Part shown: positions 24,922 through 31,894 of the stretch, piece by piece
Numbering within the stretch: the stretch's first letter is position 1
Layout of the letters: the number at the start of each line of letters is the position of its first letter
DNA from: Gemmatimonadota bacterium
Lineage (GTDB): Bacteria > Gemmatimonadota > Gemmatimonadetes > Longimicrobiales > Gaopeijiaceae
Direction of reading: 5' to 3'
Assembly: GCA_029262115.1 (NCBI GenBank)
Contig: JAJCZZ010000010.1
Location: forward strand, 62,001-126,000
Length of the DNA: 64,000 bases
Notes under the pieces: model-generated
Told to the model about the DNA's origin: nothing
The model's database searches: none
The model's input: only the letters and a program-made list of their open reading frames with translations
Made by a program: the position numbers and the translations under genes

Positions 24922-25608
24922 ATGAGTCGCTCCTCGGAGCCGCGGGCGCGAGGGTTCGGTACAGGTCGCTTTCGTGTGGCTGTCGTAGCCAGCGCGACGC
25001 TTTTTCGAAAGACAGTAGAGGATCTGCTCCTAGCACATGCTGCCTTCGAGACTCCCACTTTGTTTGCGACTCCTTCGAGTCTGGGGGGCTTCAGCCCTGA
25101 AAGACCCTTCGACCTGGTTGTCGTCGACGGCTTGCAGACTTTGGACGTGGTTCTGACAAGGGCTCCTCGCGTACGCGACCATGCATTCTTCGTGGTAATG
25201 GAGCTACCGGGGTCCCTTGAGGAGATAGATCGACTCTATCGTCTTGGCGTCCGCGGTTTCTTGAGCCCACGGATGCCCATGTGGGAGGCTGAGGCCATTC
25301 TCATGCTCTCAGCGTCCGGTCATGGCTACGTGCCCAGGCACTTGCTGAGCCAAAGGCAGCCCGAGTCGGAGGGTCTCGAAGCACCCGACGCCCTCACCCA
25401 TCCGCTGACACCGCGCGTGACACCGCGCGAGCGGGAGGTTTTGGCCCGGCTTGCCGAGGGGGGCTCGAACAAGGCAATAGCCAAGGAGCTCGGCGTTTCT
25501 GTGAGCACGGTGAAGACCCATATTCATTCGATTCTCACCAAGCTCAACGTGGCGTCACGTGGCCAAGCCGCGGCCCGCTACTCAGACCTCTTTCGGCAGG
25601 AGACTTAG
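24922..25608 (+). CDS. LuxR/NarL-type regulator with a pseudo-receiver domain
   Basis: A 228-residue regulator. Residues 15-135 are receiver-like (RVAVVASATLFRKTVEDLL, LVVVDGLQ with Asp69), but the acidic pair is replaced by Ser24-Ala25, so phosphorylation control is doubtful. Residues 160-222 form a LuxR helix-turn-helix (LTPRVTPREREVLARLAEGGSNKAIAKELGVSVSTVKTHIHSILTKLNVASR). The ATG at 24922 lies 16 bases from the insertion sequence and has no clear ribosome-binding site in native DNA. The open frame continues into the element, so a hybrid longer start is possible. It is upstream of the M15/HEAT/PQQ genes. Confidence 0.88.
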   Translation: MSRSSEPRARGFGTGRFRVAVVASATLFRKTVEDLLLAHAAFETPTLFATPSSLGGFSPERPFDLVVVDGLQTLDVVLTRAPRVRDHAFFVVMELPGSLEEIDRLYRLGVRGFLSPRMPMWEAEAILMLSASGHGYVPRHLLSQRQPESEGLEAPDALTHPLTPRVTPREREVLARLAEGGSNKAIAKELGVSVSTVKTHIHSILTKLNVASRGQAAARYSDLFRQET

Positions 25609-25766
25609 GTATGTTGACCTCGGCCGAGGATCTAGATCTTGGTCTACACCCAATGGTCGATGGTGTGATTCTGGCACAAAGTAAATATTTCCTCATCCGC
25701 CTCGCCACGAATGGCGGCATGTCGTTTGGGCGACGCTAGACCAATCCCGCTCTGAGGCCGGAGGAC

Positions 25767-26513
25767 ATGATGCAACAGCGACGGAAGTTGAGGTGGACGT
25801 TTTTCGTTGCGATCACTGCCCTGGTTCTTCCCTCCTGTGACGACAACTCACCGGTGGTCGAGCCTCTTGAGACGCTCGAGGTAGAGGACCCGTGGGCACC
25901 TCTCTTGGCTTCCGAGCCAACGCTGCGGTGGGACGGTATCGGAGTCGCCACTGGTCCTGATGGGGCCGAATGCGCGACCCAGGAAATGCCCAGTGCCGAG
26001 TGTTGTCAAGCCTTTCCGGGGTTGCCGAACTGTTCGTGGGGCAACTGCGGCGATGAACGGGACACGATAATCCGGGAGTACACTTTTTACGGTTCTTCAT
26101 GGGCACCGCATTGCGTCAACTTCGCCACCAGCGGGGGCACCACGAACTTTTCTTGGTCCGAACTCAACGATGGGTTCTCGGGTGGCAATCCCCACAACCC
26201 CTATTCAATCATTACTTCGGGTCTTACTACCGGCCTAGAGGCTACACGCTCCAACTACAACCGGGGCGGAATTCTCCTAAGCTCAGGGTATCGCTGCCCG
26301 CACGGCAATTTCGCCGTTGGAAGCCCCAGCCCCAACAGTCACCACACCCGCGGTCGCGCGGCGGATATGTATTCCGCGGATCACGGGGGAGTGAACTGGA
26401 CTGAGACGGAGTTCAACCTCCTCAAGGCGGCTGCAGACGCCACAAGTCCCGGCCCGATAGAATCCTTCTCGTGGACTAGGTACGACGATCACCATTACCA
26501 CGCCGCCTGGTAG
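25767..26513 (+). CDS. M15-like peptidase lipoprotein
   Basis: A 248-residue exported protein. The N-terminus is a lipoprotein signal (TFFVAITALVLPSC). The C-terminal 100 residues match the peptidase M15 family (D,D-carboxypeptidase/VanY-like): ILLSSGYRCPHGN, then SHHTRGRAADM with the zinc-binding His and Asp, and a C-terminal DDHHYHAAW with the last His. The middle has several cysteines (CATQEMPSAECCQAFPGLPNCSWGNCGDE). It probably trims peptidoglycan or another peptide in the envelope. Two ATGs (25767 and 25770) follow GGAGG; the second is better spaced. A palindrome GATCTAGATC lies upstream at 25629-25638. Confidence 0.78.
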   Translation: MMQQRRKLRWTFFVAITALVLPSCDDNSPVVEPLETLEVEDPWAPLLASEPTLRWDGIGVATGPDGAECATQEMPSAECCQAFPGLPNCSWGNCGDERDTIIREYTFYGSSWAPHCVNFATSGGTTNFSWSELNDGFSGGNPHNPYSIITSGLTTGLEATRSNYNRGGILLSSGYRCPHGNFAVGSPSPNSHHTRGRAADMYSADHGGVNWTETEFNLLKAAADATSPGPIESFSWTRYDDHHYHAAW

Positions 26514-26526
26514 TAAGGAGCCCCAC

Positions 26527-27321
26527 ATGCGTATCCATACGACAGTGCGAAAGCTCGTCCTAGCGGCAGTGTTGGTGGCCGCATCGTTCGATAGGGTGGA
26601 GGGCCAAGTCACAAGAATCGACCGAGAGCAGCAGGCGCAATGGGCAGAGCGGCTCGGGAGCAGTGAGGCGGCCGAACGAAAGCAGGCGTTCTACGAGAGT
26701 CTCGCTATCCCTCACGAAGACGTTCTCCCTGTGCTCTCGCAAGCGCTCACGCGCCTGCTTGAGGGCCTGAACGTGGTTGTAGCCGAGGCCATTTCCGCGG
26801 GTGAAACACTAGATGTCCACGAAGATCCCTCGTACGTCGCCGCCGTCTCACGGCGGGTCGCTGAGATCCGCGACCCTAACGCGATCAGGGCTTTGGCGCG
26901 AGCGATGGACGGTGGACGGCTCGCGTCGGAGGCTTTGGGTTCTTTCGGTCCCGCGGCTATTCCAGCGGTGGTCGCAGTGGTAGAGGATCCTGAGAGCCAT
27001 TACGACCTCGTCATCTACGGTCTGAGGAGTCTTGGTCAGATCGTTGCATTGCATAGGGCGACTCTGCCTACTGCTGCCCGCGCAAGCATCAAGCGCGCAG
27101 TGTCGATGCGGCTCAACAACGAGCAGTACTTCACGACACTCTGGGCGGCAGTTGATCTGGCTGTAGACTTGGCTGACGCAGAGTTGCTGGATACCGTCCG
27201 GCAACTCGCCAATGACGCGGATGCAGTCCGAGCTCGAGGCATTACCGATCCTGAGATTATCGCCCTGACGAGGGATCGGGCGGCGAAACGGCTTCGTGGG
27301 GGAAGCCCGCCGCCTAGGTGA
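26527..27321 (+). CDS. Exported HEAT-repeat-like protein
   Basis: A 264-residue protein with a signal peptide (LVLAAVLVAASFDRVEGQ). The mature part is all helical, with repeated AEAISAGE..., EIRDPNAIRALARAMDGG, EALGSFGPAAIPAVVAVVED and YGLRSLGQIV blocks that resemble HEAT/PBS-lyase-like repeats. AAGGAG is 7 bases upstream of the ATG. It is 13 bases after the M15 gene and overlaps the PQQ gene start as GTGA, so all three are probably one unit. It may be a scaffold in the periplasm. Confidence 0.65.
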   Translation: MRIHTTVRKLVLAAVLVAASFDRVEGQVTRIDREQQAQWAERLGSSEAAERKQAFYESLAIPHEDVLPVLSQALTRLLEGLNVVVAEAISAGETLDVHEDPSYVAAVSRRVAEIRDPNAIRALARAMDGGRLASEALGSFGPAAIPAVVAVVEDPESHYDLVIYGLRSLGQIVALHRATLPTAARASIKRAVSMRLNNEQYFTTLWAAVDLAVDLADAELLDTVRQLANDADAVRARGITDPEIIALTRDRAAKRLRGGSPPPR

Positions 27322-29315
27322 CGCCTCTGGTCTCTCGGGTATCGACAAGGCCGAATCGCAGACTCCTGTCGGGAATAACAGTCGCGGTTCTGGTGCTTTC
27401 GGCGGGTGCGTGTCGAGATAACTCGGATTGGCCGACCCCCGTGGCGTCCATGGACGCCACCGGGGATTGGTCGTCGTGGGGTGGCGATTCGGGCGGTAGC
27501 CGGTATTCGTCAGCGGATCAGGTCCACAGAGGGAACGTTGGGCGGCTCCAAACAGCCTGGCGAACGCGTGTCGCGAAAGGCTCCTGGCCTGTAGCCGGGA
27601 CCTCTACCACGAGTTTCAGGTTCGAAGTGACTCCGTTGTATTGGAAGGGGGCTTTGTTCCTGAGCACGCCATACGGCGAGGTGCTCTCTTTGGACCCCGC
27701 GAACGGTACCGTTCGTTGGCGGACCGACACGAATATCGATGTATCCCGCCCCTACGCAGAAGGTTTCACCTCGCGCGGCGTAGCCGTTTGGAGCCACTCG
27801 GACGTTAGCGGCCAGCAGTGCGATGATCGCGTTTTCGTTGCGACGGTCGCCTCAGAGATGGTCGCGCTCGACGCGCACTCGGGGTTACCCTGCTTGCAGT
27901 TTGGCGATCGGGGCAAAGTGCGGCTCGACACCGGAGTGGCCCTCCAGGGTAGTCTGGTAGAAAGTTGGGACTACTCCGTCACCTCGCCGCCGACGGTGGT
28001 GGGCGACGTTATCGTCGTCGGGTCGTCGGTACGCACGAACGGTCGAGCGGGCACGGCCTCGGGAGTGGTTCGCGCCTACGATGCCGCGACGGGTTCGCTT
28101 CTCTGGAGATTCGATCCCATTCCGCGAAGCCCCGACCACCCAGCATGGAAAGAGTGGTCGCCGGAGGATGCGGCGCGAACCTCCGGCGGGAACGTGTGGG
28201 GCGTCATGTCGGCGGATGAGAATCTTGGAATCGTCTACCTCCCTACCGCCAGTCCTGGACCCGATTCATTCGGCGGGCTGCGCCGGGGGCGGAATGACTT
28301 CGCCAACTCAATCGTGGCCCTCGATGCTGAATCAGGGTCCCTGATCTGGTCCTTCCAGACGGTGCATCACGACCTCTGGGACTACGATGTCGCAGCGCAG
28401 CCAGTGCTGGCCTCCATGCGGAAGGAGGGGCGCGACGTGGATGTCGTTGTGATCGGAACGAAGTCTGGGAGCTTGTTCGTTCTAAATCGTGTAACCGGAG
28501 AACCATTGGTTCCAGTGGTGGAACTACCCGTCCCGGAAAGCGACGTTGCCGGAGAGAACGCGTGGCCCACGCAGCCGTTTCCCACATGGCCGACCCTTCA
28601 AGAGCGTTATCTCTCGCCTGACGAAGCTTTCGGGGTGACCGACAGCGACGAGAAATCCTGTCGAGACAGCATGGCGGGGCTTCGAAACGAGGGTACCTTC
28701 ACCCCACCGTCTGTTCGTGGCACGCTCGCTTGGCCAGGCTTCTGGGGTGGAGTCAACTGGGACGGGATGGCCTTCGACCCCGTTCGACGGGTCTTGATCG
28801 TAACGGTGAAACGCCTCGCCACCGTGGTCCAACTTCATCCGATCCCCTCGGGTCTTCAGCACGGTTTCGGCGTGCCGTACAGCGCTACGCGCCGACCATT
28901 GGTAGCGCCATCCGGTATCCCATGCACGCCACCTCCGTGGAGTCTCCTTATCGCACTTGATCTGGATGCGAAGGAGACCCTCTGGACCGCTCCGCTCGGC
29001 GCAATACCGTCCTTGGCCTATGATGAACGTGCGTCCGAGTGGGGTTCATTGGCCTTCGGAGGTCCGCTCATGACAGAGGGGGGGCTTGTCTTCGTGGGCG
29101 CATCCCAAGATGACCAGTTCCGGGCCTTCGACATCGAAACAGGCGATGTGTTGTGGGAAACGGGCCTACCGGCCGGAGGCCAAGCGACGCCGATGACATA
29201 CGTACACGATGGGCTTCAATACGTTGTGATCGCCGCAGGCGGCAGGGCGGGCATAGGATCACCCGGTGACTGGCTCGTCGCCTATGTGCTGGGGCCTCCC
29301 GAACCAGGGCAATAA
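27318..29315 (+). CDS. PQQ-dependent quinoprotein dehydrogenase (lipoprotein)
   Basis: A 665-residue protein with a lipoprotein signal (VLVLSAGAC) and the beta-propeller signature of PQQ dehydrogenases: DWSSWGGDSGGSRYSSADQV near residue 50, repeated W-type blades (VRAYDAATGSLLWRFDP, ALDAESGSLIWSFQTVHHDLWDYD, ALDLDAKETLWTAPLG, AFDIETGDVLWETGLPAGG), and GGVNWDGMAFDP. No heme-binding CxxCH is present, so it is not a quinohemoprotein. It fits the glucose/alcohol dehydrogenase group, oxidising a sugar or alcohol outside the inner membrane. No pqq biosynthesis genes are in the window. GTG at 27318 overlaps the previous stop. Confidence 0.9.
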   Translation: MTPLVSRVSTRPNRRLLSGITVAVLVLSAGACRDNSDWPTPVASMDATGDWSSWGGDSGGSRYSSADQVHRGNVGRLQTAWRTRVAKGSWPVAGTSTTSFRFEVTPLYWKGALFLSTPYGEVLSLDPANGTVRWRTDTNIDVSRPYAEGFTSRGVAVWSHSDVSGQQCDDRVFVATVASEMVALDAHSGLPCLQFGDRGKVRLDTGVALQGSLVESWDYSVTSPPTVVGDVIVVGSSVRTNGRAGTASGVVRAYDAATGSLLWRFDPIPRSPDHPAWKEWSPEDAARTSGGNVWGVMSADENLGIVYLPTASPGPDSFGGLRRGRNDFANSIVALDAESGSLIWSFQTVHHDLWDYDVAAQPVLASMRKEGRDVDVVVIGTKSGSLFVLNRVTGEPLVPVVELPVPESDVAGENAWPTQPFPTWPTLQERYLSPDEAFGVTDSDEKSCRDSMAGLRNEGTFTPPSVRGTLAWPGFWGGVNWDGMAFDPVRRVLIVTVKRLATVVQLHPIPSGLQHGFGVPYSATRRPLVAPSGIPCTPPPWSLLIALDLDAKETLWTAPLGAIPSLAYDERASEWGSLAFGGPLMTEGGLVFVGASQDDQFRAFDIETGDVLWETGLPAGGQATPMTYVHDGLQYVVIAAGGRAGIGSPGDWLVAYVLGPPEPGQ

Positions 29316-29352
29316 CATGCTTGACTAGCTCGCTTAACGACCAGTATATCAT

Positions 29353-29433
29353 ACCTTACAATTTCTTGTGAGGTGGGCATAGGAGCGGTATATTGTACCT
29401 TAATTGGGGTACGGCCTGGTACACTGAACCTTA
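29353..29433. promoter_or_regulatory. Repeated ACCTTA sites and GTACC/GGTAC palindrome
   Basis: ACCTTA occurs at 29353-29358, 29397-29402 and 29428-29433, just before the HipB-like gene. The second copy overlaps an inverted repeat GTACC-N8-GGTAC (29395-29412). These are good candidates for binding sites of the HipB-like protein. Confidence 0.5.
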
Positions 29434-29439
29434 CGTGCG

Positions 29440-29772
29440 ATGAGATCTAGAGCCTACGACATCCTCCCGATTCCGGTACGACGGTCCTTGAAGAAGCTCG
29501 GGCGGGACATCAGGGTGGCCAGAAAGAAGCGTCGACTCACCGTGGCCATGATGATGGAGCGCGTCGGTGTTTCAAAGGCGACCTACATCAATATTGAAAA
29601 GGGCGATCCGAGAGTCGGAATCGGCATCTACGGAATCACTTTGATGGCGCTCGGTCTCGGAACCCCGTTCGTGGATATCGCAGACCCGAGCGGGGACGAC
29701 GAAGGTCTGGCCCTGGAAGAGAGCCGGCTTCCGGAACGCGTTCGGCCGAAGAAAGGAAGTGGAGGCCGATGA
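29440..29772 (+). CDS. HipB-like XRE regulator / antitoxin
   Basis: A 110-residue protein with an XRE helix-turn-helix (LGRDIRVARKKRRLTVAMMMERVGVSKATYINIEKGDP, residues 20-57), GIYGITLMALGL and a tail EESRLPERVRPKKGSG that is typical of the HipB-type partners of HipA kinases. Its stop overlaps the ATG of a decayed hipA remnant (ATGA). The regulator frame is intact, so it may now act alone. Confidence 0.85.
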   Translation: MRSRAYDILPIPVRRSLKKLGRDIRVARKKRRLTVAMMMERVGVSKATYINIEKGDPRVGIGIYGITLMALGLGTPFVDIADPSGDDEGLALEESRLPERVRPKKGSGGR

Positions 29773-29991
29773 GGCGGACGATCTCAGTTCATGTCGGGGA
29801 GCAGGGCCACCTCGCCGGCCACCGTGACTACAATCTCGAGGGGCGCGCGAAAGTGCGGCGTTCACGTACGATGCAGGCTGGCTCGAGGCACCCGCACGAT
29901 TCGCGATTGACCCCGCCGTCCTTCGCCTCGTGACCGGCCGCCAGTTCCACAACCGTACAGACTTGGCCGTTACGTGCCTGGAGCCGACATG
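29769..29991 (+). pseudogene. Remnant of a HipA-like kinase gene
   Basis: The ATG overlaps the HipB-like stop. The first frame reads RRTISVHVGEQGHLAG..YNLEG, then the match moves one base after the GGGG run and reads ESAAFTYDAGWLEAPARFA, DPAVLRLVTGRQFHN, which is the HipA N-terminal domain. A stop follows and the remaining 300 or so residues, including the kinase core, are missing. So the gene is both frameshifted and truncated. It would leave an orphan antitoxin-like regulator. Confidence 0.75.
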
Positions 29992-30534
29992 AATATCTCA
30001 ACAAGAATGCTACGTCTCGCCAGGCGACTGGAACGACCGCTCATCGCGACCGTCGTCGTCGTGGCCTCGCTCATCGCTACGCCCTCTGCGATCGAGGCCC
30101 AGTCGTCCTCTGAACTCAGCTTGGCCATCGAAACGGCGCTGCTTCGGGCCGCGGGCCAACCGGGTCATAGAGGTCTGAGGGCCGTGGTCGACGCAAGCCT
30201 GTCTGGTCGGCTTCCCGCGGCCAACTCTTCGACCCATGTGGGTGGGCTCCGAACCGTGGATCAGGCGGACGTCGTGGCCTGCGAGGGTGCGACGCCCTTG
30301 GAGCGTCAGTGTTGGTTCCGGACCGGCGCCGATGCCGACGTTATCTTTGCGGCTGTGCACGCAGCGGTCGACGGTGAGAAGGGGTTCGTCGACATCGTTA
30401 CGAAGACCCCCCACGAAGGCGTGCTCCGTGGTGAGCGACATCGCTGGGTCTCGGAGGGCGCGAGCCGCTATCACCTCGGGCAGGTTGATGGTGAGTGGAC
30501 CGTCGTTCGCGTCGAAGGTCTTTGGATCTCATAG
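29989..30534 (+). CDS. Exported protein, unknown function
   Basis: A 181-residue protein with a signal peptide (LERPLIATVVVVASLIATPSAIEAQ). The mature part is a small alpha/beta domain (LSLAIETALLRAAGQPGHRGLRAVVDASL... DADVIFAAVHAAVDGEKGFVDIVTKTPHEGVLRGERHRW). It has no recognised motif. The ATG at 29989 is preferred to one 15 bases earlier. It follows the hipA remnant directly, so the deletion that removed hipA may end here. Confidence 0.6.
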   Translation: MNISTRMLRLARRLERPLIATVVVVASLIATPSAIEAQSSSELSLAIETALLRAAGQPGHRGLRAVVDASLSGRLPAANSSTHVGGLRTVDQADVVACEGATPLERQCWFRTGADADVIFAAVHAAVDGEKGFVDIVTKTPHEGVLRGERHRWVSEGASRYHLGQVDGEWTVVRVEGLWIS

Positions 30535-30583
30535 AAGTCGAATGACCGGCCGCGGGTCCCACCTCACCGGGAGCAAGACGGGT

Positions 30584-31213
30584 TCAGAGTTTGGCGGCAG
30601 CCATCATCACCGGCTTGGCCCAATCGGGCACCTCGTCGAGCGGCACCGAGTGAACGATCGGGCCGTCACGCATGGCGAGGAGCAGGCAAGGCGAGGGAGA
30701 GGCGCGTTGCTGTGGGTCGGCCTCCAGCGAGTTGTCGAAGAGGCGCAACTCGCTCAGGTAGGGGAGGAGCCGGATCAGGTTCTCGCGGCTCGACCGCCAA
30801 CGTTGTCGGATCCGCTCTTCCGGGATCGCATGTCCCCCCTGCAGCACGCGGGCACGTACCCGCTCAATGTGAAGGTCAGCGGAAGCCAGGCCGAGATAAA
30901 GGAGGTGCACGTGGATACCCTCCTCGGCCGCCCCGATCAGCAGGTCGGTCATCGTCCTGCCGCCCAGCGTCGTCTCGAATGCGAAGTCCAGCCCGTCGTC
31001 GATGGCCCGGATGAGCGCCTGGCGTCCTCGCTGCCAGGCCCGGGAGTTGGCCGCATCCAACTCGAGCCCCTGGTCCATGTAGGCACGGGTCAGTTCGTCC
31101 GGGTTGTGATAGTCGGCGCCACGCCGGCGGAGGGCTTCACCGACCACGGACGACTTGCCTGCGCCGTTCACGCCGGCGATCACGACGACCTCGGCGTGCG
31201 GCGCCTCGCTCAG
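30584..31213 (-). CDS. Zeta-toxin-like P-loop kinase
   Basis: A zeta-type P-loop protein: VVVIAGVNGAGKSS at the start, YHNPDELTRAYMDQGLELDAAN, FAFETTLGGRTMTD, VHLLYLGLASADLHIERVRARV and EERIRQRWRSSRENLIRLLPYLSELRLFDNS. Zeta toxins phosphorylate UDP-GlcNAc sugars; related kinases have other targets. A GTG at 31183 would cut off the first strand before the P-loop. An alternative CTG at 31213 has GGAGG 6 bases upstream and overlaps the antitoxin stop as CTGA, giving LSEAPHAEVVVIAGVNGAGKS, which fits the fold better; it is used here. The length is about 209 residues. Confidence 0.8.
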   Translation of the reverse strand: MSEAPHAEVVVIAGVNGAGKSSVVGEALRRRGADYHNPDELTRAYMDQGLELDAANSRAWQRGRQALIRAIDDGLDFAFETTLGGRTMTDLLIGAAEEGIHVHLLYLGLASADLHIERVRARVLQGGHAIPEERIRQRWRSSRENLIRLLPYLSELRLFDNSLEADPQQRASPSPCLLLAMRDGPIVHSVPLDEVPDWAKPVMMAAAKL

Positions 31214-31602
31214 CCCTGGCCTCCGGCCTTGGTCTTGGCGCCGACGCCCTTCCCCGGGGTGCGGGGCTTCACGGCGGCCTCACCCAGCTCTCGGCCGCTC
31301 ATCGCCAACAGCGCGGCGACTCCGGTTCGGTGCGCCTCCGTCTGCATACGGGCGACGCGTGCGTCGAACTCCTCCTCGAGCGCCGCCAGGTCCGGCTCCC
31401 CGTGTCCGACCATCTCCCGGAACTCGTCGACCGGCACCAGCACGGCCTGGGGCTCGCCGTATCTCGTAATCACGACCCGCTCGCCGGCGGCGACCCGCGA
31501 CAGCACGTCCCCCAGCCGATCCTGAATCTTCGACGACGAGATCTCGCTGGTTCGCGGTATGACCGGCACCCGCACGGTCGGGGTCTTCGCGCGCTGGCTC
31601 AT
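31210..31602 (-). CDS. Phd/YefM-like antitoxin
   Basis: A 130-residue protein. Residues 10-65 are Phd/YefM-like (VIPRTSEISSSKIQDRLGDVLSRVAAGERVVITRYGEPQAVLVPVDEF), a DNA-binding and antitoxin fold. A C-terminal extension with ALEEEFDARVARMQTEAHRTGVAAL and a basic tail probably contacts the toxin. The ATG at 31602 has GGAG 6 bases before it. It is directly upstream of the zeta-like kinase and overlaps it, as expected for a toxin-antitoxin operon. Zeta toxins usually have epsilon antitoxins; Phd is normally paired with Doc or RelE-type toxins. Confidence 0.8.
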   Translation of the reverse strand: MSQRAKTPTVRVPVIPRTSEISSSKIQDRLGDVLSRVAAGERVVITRYGEPQAVLVPVDEFREMVGHGEPDLAALEEEFDARVARMQTEAHRTGVAALLAMSGRELGEAAVKPRTPGKGVGAKTKAGGQG

Positions 31603-31740
31603 GTCGCTCCTGGTAGGAAAGCTGGCTATGTTACTGGCACATGTTACGGATGTTCCGTCACACAAGCCAACTGAGTACTCGACTTCTCAGAGGAGGTGCC
31701 CAAAAGCGGTGCAAGCGGCTCGACGGTGTACTATAGCAAA

Positions 31741-31867
31741 TTGCACAAAAACTTCCATTTGATCCCCGTGCTAGCACAAAAGTTGCGCCGAGACGCCGCT
31801 GCCTGCTATCGTCTCGGCTAATCGCAACAAAACCTCCCGACTGGCCGTCTTGATAGCACGAAAGCGG
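31741..31867. promoter_or_regulatory. Repeated GCACAAAA-type sites before the Fic gene
   Basis: TTGCACAAAAACTT (31741-31754), TAGCACAAAAGTTG (31772-31785) and TAGCACGAAAGCGG (31854-31867) share a GCAC(A/G)AAA core on the same strand. The second overlaps a 10-bp palindrome GTGCTAGCAC (31768-31777). They lie between the divergent antitoxin and Fic genes. They may bind the AbiEi-like domain of the Fic protein. Confidence 0.45.
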
Positions 31868-31894
31868 CAGATCCGGCCAGAGGACCGGGGGACC

